From: Gammaproteobacteria bacterium
Lineage (GTDB): Bacteria > Pseudomonadota > Gammaproteobacteria > Steroidobacterales > Steroidobacteraceae
Assembly (NCBI GenBank): GCA_025357915.1
Contig: JANYLH010000016.1
Coordinates: forward strand, 1 to 64,000
Length of the DNA: 64,000 bases
Direction of reading: 5' to 3'
The position numbers and the translations under genes are program-made. Under the pieces are notes generated by a model. The model saw only the letters and a program-made list of their open reading frames with translations. It did not search any database and was not told the DNA's origin. Below, in pieces: positions 58,246 to 64,000 of this stretch (the first letter of the stretch is position 1; every line of letters begins with the position of its first letter).

Positions 58246-58899
58246 ATGAACAGCACTCACGCGGCACTCGAGCAGATGATTTCCCAGCAGGTGCGCACCT
58301 GGGAGGTCTCCGACCCGCGCACGCTCGATGCGTTGCACACGGTGCCGCGCGAGCACTTCGTGCCTGCTGCGTGGCGTTCGCTCGCCTATGCCGACTGCGC
58401 GCTGCCGCTTGCCTGCGGCAAGCACATGCTGACGCCGATGCTGGCCGGACGCATGCTGCAATCGCTGAGCCTGCGCCAGGGCGAGCAGGTGCTGGAAATC
58501 GGCACCGGCTCGGGTTACCTGTCTGCCTGCCTGGCCGCCATGGGTGGACGCGTGCAGTCGCTCGAACTGCACGCCGAGATCGCCGCGGCGGCGCGCGCCA
58601 ACCTGCGCGCGGCAGGCGCCGCAAGCGTCGAGGTCACGACCGCCGACGGCGCCGCGCTGGTCAGCGAAACCGCCTACGACGCCATCGTGCTCACCGCCTC
58701 GCTCCCGGTCTACCAGCCCCAGTTCCAGCGCGCCCTGAAGTACGGGGGGCGGCTATTCGTGGTCGTGGGCACGGGCCCCGTTATGGAAGCCCGGCTGGTG
58801 CGGCGGCTCGGACCGGCCGAATTCAGCTCGCAGGTGCTGTTCGAGACCAGCCTCGAGGCACTGGAACATGCACCCGCCCCGCCATTATTCAAATTTTGA
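58246..58899 (+). CDS. Protein-L-isoaspartate O-methyltransferase family protein
   Basis: MISQQVRTWEVSDPRTLDALHTVPREHFVP; QVLEIGTGSGYLSACLA; upstream of rhodanese-tolC. Confidence 0.92.
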   Translation: MNSTHAALEQMISQQVRTWEVSDPRTLDALHTVPREHFVPAAWRSLAYADCALPLACGKHMLTPMLAGRMLQSLSLRQGEQVLEIGTGSGYLSACLAAMGGRVQSLELHAEIAAAARANLRAAGAASVEVTTADGAALVSETAYDAIVLTASLPVYQPQFQRALKYGGRLFVVVGTGPVMEARLVRRLGPAEFSSQVLFETSLEALEHAPAPPLFKF

Positions 58900-58901
58900 C
58901 G

Positions 58902-59228
58902 ATGCCGCCTGTAACCCAGATCGACCCTGCCGGGTTGAAAGCCATGATGGACGCCCGCCATGAGTTCTGCCTGCTCGATGTGCGCGAGCCATGGGAGGTC
59001 GCGCAGGCGGGCATCCCCGGTAGCCTGTGCATTCCGATGCATGAAATTCCGGCCCGACTGGCGGAACTTGACGCGGCCACGGAGATCATTGTGATGTGCC
59101 AGATGGGCGGCCGCAGCCAGCGGGCGGCGGAATTCCTGGCTGCCCGCGGCTTCGGCAGGGTAAGGAATCTCCGCGGCGGCATCGAGGCCTGGGCGCGCGA
59201 GGTCGACCCCAGCCTGCAGGTCGGCTGA
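58902..59228 (+). CDS. Rhodanese-like domain protein
   Basis: FCLLDVREPWEVAQAGIPGSLCIPMHEIPARL; active-site loop CQMGGRSQRAAEFL. Confidence 0.95.
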   Translation: MPPVTQIDPAGLKAMMDARHEFCLLDVREPWEVAQAGIPGSLCIPMHEIPARLAELDAATEIIVMCQMGGRSQRAAEFLAARGFGRVRNLRGGIEAWAREVDPSLQVG

Positions 59229-59277
59229 CCGGCCCCACTGAATTGACAGCAACGAACAACATACGGATGTACTGCGC

Positions 59278-60675
59278 ATGAATCGCCATTGGTTATCCGC
59301 CCTTGTCCTGACCTGTGCTGCCGGCACCGCCTGTGGGGAAGACCTGCAGACCGTCTACGATCACGCCCTCAGCGCCGATCCGACCATGCAGCAGGCCGAA
59401 GCCCTGCACATGGCGAACCGCGAAACGCGCACGCAGGCGATACTCGACATGCTGCCGCTCAATGCCAACGCCAGCAAGAACTGGACTGGGGTGGCGAGCC
59501 GGCGGCAGAGCACGCCGGCACTGGCCAATCTCAACCTGCAGGTGAACCTGTTCTCGTGGGACAACTGGGTGGCGCTCAAGCAGGCCAACAGCACGGTGGC
59601 GCAGGGCGAGGCCAACTACCAGGCGGCGCGGGAAGACCTGATCGCGCGCGTCGCGCAGGTGTATTTCGGCGTGCTGGGCGCACAGGACACACTGGCCGCG
59701 CAGGAGAGCGCGCTGCGCTCGGTGACGCGCCAGCTCGAACAGGCGGAGCGGCGCTATGAAGTCGGCCTGATCGCCATCACCGACGTGCAGATCGCGCGCG
59801 CCGCGCGCGACAGCGGTGCCGCGGCCGTGATCGCCGCGAAGCGCGCCCTCGCCAGTGCGCAGGAACAGCTGCGCGCCGTCACCGGCGAGAAATACCGGCA
59901 GCTGTCGGAGCCGGGCGATTCCATGCCGCTGCTGGCGCCCGATCCGGCCAGCGAAGACGCCTGGGTTACCACGGCGCTCAGCCAGAACGCCAGCCTGGTG
60001 GCGAGCCGCATGTCCGCGGACATCGCCCGCGACGGCTATCTCACCGCCATCGGCGGACACCTGCCGCAGGTCAACGCCTCGGCGTCCCGCTCCTGGGACC
60101 TGAGCAACTCCAATTCCACCGGGGTGCAAAATCCGCAGACCGGTTACATCACCAACACGCAGGACATCGTCTGGTCGGTCGGTGTCACGGTGCCGCTGTT
60201 CAGCGCCGGGGCAACGCAGTCGCGGGTGCGCCAGGCCAGGTACCTGTGGAACGCCAGCAAGTCCGGGTACGAGCGCAGCCTGCGCCAGACCGAGCAGCTG
60301 GCGCGCGATTCCTACCAGGGCGTGATCAGCCAGATCGCGCAGGTCGGCGCGCTCAGGCAGGCGGTCGAGTCGAACAAGATCTCGCTCCAGGCCACCGAGG
60401 CGGGCTACGAGGTCGGCACCAAGACCGCGATCGACGTGCTCACCGCGCGCCAGCAGCTGGTGCAGGCCCAGACCAACTACGCGCAGGCCAAGTACGGTTA
60501 TCTCAACAACATCATCGCGCTGCGCCTGGCAGCCGGCAATCTCGATCGCGCGACCATTGCGCAGATCAACGGCTGGCTCGCCGAACCGCCGCCACCGCCC
60601 ACCGAGCCCGTGCTTACCGCACCAGCGCCCGCCGAGCCGGCGCTGGCACCGGCGGCGGCGCCAAGCGCTCCCTGA
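59278..60675 (+). CDS. tolC: TolC family outer membrane efflux protein
   Basis: DLQTVYDHALSADPTMQQAEA; QRRYEVGLIAITDVQIARA; EAGYEVGTKTAIDVLTARQQLVQAQTNYAQAKYGYLNNII. Confidence 0.95.
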   Translation: MNRHWLSALVLTCAAGTACGEDLQTVYDHALSADPTMQQAEALHMANRETRTQAILDMLPLNANASKNWTGVASRRQSTPALANLNLQVNLFSWDNWVALKQANSTVAQGEANYQAAREDLIARVAQVYFGVLGAQDTLAAQESALRSVTRQLEQAERRYEVGLIAITDVQIARAARDSGAAAVIAAKRALASAQEQLRAVTGEKYRQLSEPGDSMPLLAPDPASEDAWVTTALSQNASLVASRMSADIARDGYLTAIGGHLPQVNASASRSWDLSNSNSTGVQNPQTGYITNTQDIVWSVGVTVPLFSAGATQSRVRQARYLWNASKSGYERSLRQTEQLARDSYQGVISQIAQVGALRQAVESNKISLQATEAGYEVGTKTAIDVLTARQQLVQAQTNYAQAKYGYLNNIIALRLAAGNLDRATIAQINGWLAEPPPPPTEPVLTAPAPAEPALAPAAAPSAP

Positions 60676-61942
60676 CCAGATCCAGCACGCGCTCCCGTGC
60701 GCCGCGATTCGCGGCCACCGCGGCCTGCGCTGCGTCCGCCATGCGGGCGCGTGCCGCTTGGTCCCCGAGCAACGCGATCAGCGCCGCGCCCAGCGCGTCG
60801 CCGTCGCACACGATCTGCAGCCCGCCGCTCTCCGTCAGCGCTCGCGCCACATCGGGAGCATTGCCCTGTGAAGGACCGGCGAGCGCCGCTACCCCGAGCA
60901 CCGCCGGCTCGAGCAGATTGTGGCCGCCGATCGGCGCCAGGCTGCCGCCGACGAAGGCCACGTCGGCGGCCGCATAGAAGTTCTCGAGCTCGCCGATGGT
61001 GTCGAGCAGCAGCACCGCAGCCACGGCCGCGGAGTCCGGGTCTGCCGCCACGCTGGCGCCCGCTGCACTGTGGCGCAGCCATTTCACCCCGCTGCGCTCG
61101 AGCAGCGCAGCCACTTCATCGAATCGCGGCCGATGGCGCGGTGCCAGTACCAGCAGGGCATCCGCACGTACGCCGCGCACCGCCGCGTGCGCCGCCAGCA
61201 CCGCCTGCTCTTCGCCCGCATGGGTACTGCCTGCCACCCACATCGGTCGCCCGGCGGCATAGCGGATTCGCAGCGCCCTGCCGCTCTCGCGCACGCCCGG
61301 CACGGGCTCGCGGTCGAACTTGATATTGCCGCAGATCCAGATGTGCTCCGCCGCCACGCCCAGCGCCTCGAAGCGCCGCGCATCAGCGGCGGACTGCGCC
61401 GCCACTGACACCGCCCGGCGCAGGGCCGGCTGCAGCAAAGAGCTGAACCGCGACCAGCGTGCCGTGCTGCGCGCCGAGAGGCGCGCACTGGCGATCACCA
61501 CCGGCACACCTGCGCGCGCGCACTCGGCGAGGAGATTCGGCCAGAGCTCGGTTTCCATGATGACCAGCAATGCCGGGCGCAGGCGGCGCAGCGCGCCCCG
61601 CACACACCCGGGCAGGTCGTAGGGCGCGTAGCGCACCTGGACGCCCTCGTCGAGCGCGGCACGGGCCCGCGCACGGCCGGCGGGCGTGGCGCTCGTGACC
61701 GCCACCGGCATGCCAGGCCATTCGCGGCGCAGGGCGGCCACCAGGCTGGTGGCGGCCTGCACCTCCCCCACGGAGACCGCGTGCACCCACAGGCCCCGCT
61801 CGTCCCCGGGGAGCGCGGCGCCGAGGCCAAACCGTTCGCCCCAGCCGCGCCAGTAGTCGCGCTCGCGCAGGCCCCGCCAGAGCACGGCCAGGCTCACGAG
61901 CGGCAGCGCCAGCGCGACCAGCAGCGTGTACAGCCGCCGCAT
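60614..61942 (-). CDS. waaA: 3-deoxy-D-manno-octulosonic acid (Kdo) transferase
   Basis: MRRLYTLLVALALPLVSLAVLWRGLRERDYWRGWGERFG; WVHAVSVGEVQAATSLV; ETELWPNLLAEC; FVGGSLAPIGGHNLLEPAVLG. ORF trimmed to the ATG at 61942. Confidence 0.96.
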   Translation of the reverse strand: MRRLYTLLVALALPLVSLAVLWRGLRERDYWRGWGERFGLGAALPGDERGLWVHAVSVGEVQAATSLVAALRREWPGMPVAVTSATPAGRARARAALDEGVQVRYAPYDLPGCVRGALRRLRPALLVIMETELWPNLLAECARAGVPVVIASARLSARSTARWSRFSSLLQPALRRAVSVAAQSAADARRFEALGVAAEHIWICGNIKFDREPVPGVRESGRALRIRYAAGRPMWVAGSTHAGEEQAVLAAHAAVRGVRADALLVLAPRHRPRFDEVAALLERSGVKWLRHSAAGASVAADPDSAAVAAVLLLDTIGELENFYAAADVAFVGGSLAPIGGHNLLEPAVLGVAALAGPSQGNAPDVARALTESGGLQIVCDGDALGAALIALLGDQAARARMADAAQAAVAANRGARERVLDLVRERLAPPPVPAPARRALVR

Positions 61943-62709
61943 CAGTCCGCCTGCAGTGCCGGGAGCTGCTGCAGCTGGATGCCGGTGGCCAGATAGCTGT
62001 CGAGCAGCATCTGCCAGTCGGCAGCCGTGAAGCGCTCGGCCCCCAGGCCAGCGGTGAGTTTGCGCAACGAGCGCTCGAGCCGCACCAGGTTGGCATCGCT
62101 CCACCAGCCCGGCGCGCGCAGCGAGCCGCGGTCGAAGTCGATGACCCAGACATCGCCCTCGGCCGCACCGAGCAGGATATTGTGCGCGTTGAGATCGGCA
62201 TGGCAGACACCGCGCCCATGGAAATGGCGCAGGCACCGGCCAATTGCCATCCAGGTTCCCAGCGGCACCGGCGCGGCGCGGATCGCCGCGGCCAGCGATC
62301 GCACCCCCGCAATCCGCTGCACCAGCAGATCGGCGCTGTAGGTATGGCCGGCGCGGCGGTACCCCGCGGCGATGGGCATCGGCACCGGGAGTCCGGCGCG
62401 ATGCATGTGGTAGAGCAGATGCCACTCCCGAAACGAGCGCGTGCGCTCCGCACCGCGCCACCAGTAGCGGTCGGAGGACACGCGCGCGATGAGCCCGCCG
62501 CGACGGTAATGCCGCAGCACGAGGCTCCGGCCGTCGGCCTCGATCAGCGCAGCCGAACCGCGGCCTTCGGTGGCCTCGCTCACCACGCCGCGCCCGCTCC
62601 ACCATGACCGCTCGAGCCAGCCGGGCGCCGCATTGCCGGCGCGGGAGCTGTCATATAGCATCGCGCCGCCAGTGAATTCCTGGATCCGGATCTCGGGGCC
62701 GACGGCCAT
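61942..62709 (-). CDS. kdkA: 3-deoxy-D-manno-octulosonic acid kinase (KdkA family)
   Basis: LVLRHYRRGGLIARVSSDRYWWRGAERTRSFREWHLLYHMHRAGLPVPMPIAA; GVCHADLNAHNILL; VWVIDFDRGSLR; ATGA overlap with waaA. Confidence 0.92.
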   Translation of the reverse strand: MAVGPEIRIQEFTGGAMLYDSSRAGNAAPGWLERSWWSGRGVVSEATEGRGSAALIEADGRSLVLRHYRRGGLIARVSSDRYWWRGAERTRSFREWHLLYHMHRAGLPVPMPIAAGYRRAGHTYSADLLVQRIAGVRSLAAAIRAAPVPLGTWMAIGRCLRHFHGRGVCHADLNAHNILLGAAEGDVWVIDFDRGSLRAPGWWSDANLVRLERSLRKLTAGLGAERFTAADWQMLLDSYLATGIQLQQLPALQAD

Positions 62710-62745
62710 GAAGTTCAAACGAGACAATGCCCACCCGCATCCTGC

Positions 62746-63801
62746 ATGAGTGATACCGCCACGCCGCCGCAATCGCTGTGCATTCTGCGCCTCTCGGCCA
62801 TTGGCGATGCGACCCACGTCGTGCCCATAGTCCGCACCCTGCAGCACGCCTGGCCCGGCACCGCGATCACCTGGGTGATCGGCCGCGCCGAGGCGCGGCT
62901 CCTGACCCTGCTGCCCGGGGTCGAGTTTATCACCATCGACAAGCGCTCCTTGCGGACCGGCGCCCTGGCGCTGCGGCACGCGCTGCGCGGCCGGAGCTTC
63001 GATGTGCTGCTGCATATGCAGTACGCGCTGCGCGCCAGCCTGTATTCGACGCTGATCCGCGCGCCGCTGCGGCTGGGGTTCGATCGCGCCCGCGCCCGTG
63101 AGCTGCAATGGCTGTTCACGAACCGGAAGATCGCCGCGCGCGCCAACGAGCACGTGCTCGACAGCTTCTTCGGCTTCACGGAGGCGCTCGGCATCTGGGA
63201 GCGCCGCCTCGAGTGGAACCTGCCGATCCCGGCGGCTGCGCAGGAATGGGCGCGAGCGCAGATTCCCGACGGCGAGCGCACGCTGATCGTCAGCGCCTGC
63301 TCGAGCCGCCACGCCCGCAACTGGCGCGTCGAGCGCTACGCGGCGGTGATTGACCACGCCGTGCACCGGCATGGCCTGCGGGTGCTGTTGTGCGGCGGCC
63401 CCGGTGACTATGAACGCGCCGTGGGTAAGGCAATCGAACGCGCCGCCACCGTCCCGGTGCGCAATATCGTCGGCAGCGACACGCTGCCGCAGTTTCTCGC
63501 GCTCCTCGCCCGCGCCACCGTACTGCTGGCGCCCGATTCGGGCCCGGCGCACATGGCGACCATGGTTGGTACGCCGGTGATCGGCCTGTGCGCCACCACC
63601 CGTAGCGCCCGCAGCGGCCCGTATCTCTCGCGCCAATGGTGCGTCGATCGCTACGCCGAGGCGGCGCTGAAATTTCGCGGCCGCAGCGCCAGCGAGCTGC
63701 CCTGGAACGCGACCATCGAGGAGCCCGGCGCCATGGACCTGGTGGCAACCGCAGACGTGTGCGCGCGGCTCGATGAACTGCTGGCCGCGGGCGCCCGCTG
63801 A
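62746..63801 (+). CDS. Glycosyltransferase family 9 (LPS heptosyltransferase-like)
   Basis: LCILRLSAIGDATHVVPIVRTLQHAWPGTAITWVIG; LLAPDSGPAHMATMVGTPVIGL. Confidence 0.93.
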   Translation: MSDTATPPQSLCILRLSAIGDATHVVPIVRTLQHAWPGTAITWVIGRAEARLLTLLPGVEFITIDKRSLRTGALALRHALRGRSFDVLLHMQYALRASLYSTLIRAPLRLGFDRARARELQWLFTNRKIAARANEHVLDSFFGFTEALGIWERRLEWNLPIPAAAQEWARAQIPDGERTLIVSACSSRHARNWRVERYAAVIDHAVHRHGLRVLLCGGPGDYERAVGKAIERAATVPVRNIVGSDTLPQFLALLARATVLLAPDSGPAHMATMVGTPVIGLCATTRSARSGPYLSRQWCVDRYAEAALKFRGRSASELPWNATIEEPGAMDLVATADVCARLDELLAAGAR

Positions 63802-63825
63802 CTCCCGGCCTGCTACCATACCGCC

Positions 63826-64000
63826 ATGCAAGACATACTCGTGCCGATATCGCCGGGGGAACTGCTCGACAAGATCACCATCCTGCGCATCAAGTCGGCG
63901 CGGATGAGCGATGCGGCGAAACTCGCCAACGTGCGCCACGAGTTGCGGTTGCTCGAGCAGACCTGGGCCGCCGCCGTTCCCCAGGGCAGCGACCTCACCG
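63826..64000 (+). CDS. DUF6165-like protein, N-terminal fragment (truncated by window end)
   Basis: MQDILVPISPGELLDKITILRIKSARMSDAAKLANVRHELRLLEQTWAAAVPQGSDLT; open to window end, downstream of the GT9 gene. Confidence 0.8.
   Translation, partial: MQDILVPISPGELLDKITILRIKSARMSDAAKLANVRHELRLLEQTWAAAVPQGSDLT

Noticed and set aside
61942-63939. 665-aa - strand ORF ending in the KdkA sequence
   Set aside because: Only the last 255 aa (from ATG 62709) look like a real protein; the upstream part is antisense to the GT9 gene.

Overview
This 64 kb window is a high-GC gammaproteobacterial chromosome segment. It looks like core genome: gene density is high, and I saw no tRNA, no 16S/23S rRNA, no CRISPR array, and no IS or phage genes. 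In order it holds: the 5' part of RNase P RNA (rnpB, truncated by the window start); rsmI-lpoA-yraN; sspB/sspA; the cytochrome bc1 operon (petABC); a DegS-like protease; murA-bolA; the LPS transport/sigma-54 cluster kdsD-kdsC-lptC-lptA-lptB-rpoN-hpf-rapZ; a YciH-type SUI1 protein and maeB; patatin, peroxiredoxin and a diheme cytochrome c; a central-carbon operon (pyk-pgk-gap-tkt); metK; a SAH riboswitch with ahcY; cpdA; LON-domain/mpl; rnd; an adenylate kinase with a long basic tail; a PPi-type phosphofructokinase; slyX; a SLOG-like/4-TM protein; a DMT transporter; an archaeal-type (COG2521-like) methyltransferase; small accessory enzymes around a LysR regulator; an H+-pyrophosphatase; a secreted amidohydrolase/peptidase/permease block; ada; a GGDEF/EAL protein; pcm-rhodanese-tolC; and an LPS-core block (waaA, kdkA, GT9, DUF6165). 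The best candidates for something undescribed are the SLOG-like plus 4-TM protein (37560-39326) and the adenylate kinase with a ~98-aa histone-H1-like tail plus a Cys4 lid (35012-35950). Other points of interest are the COG2521-like methyltransferase, the PPi-PFK/H+-PPase pair, the six-Cys LptA, a CX3CH heme site, and a paired LysR-type operator. All family calls come from reading motifs and gene order; no database search was run.
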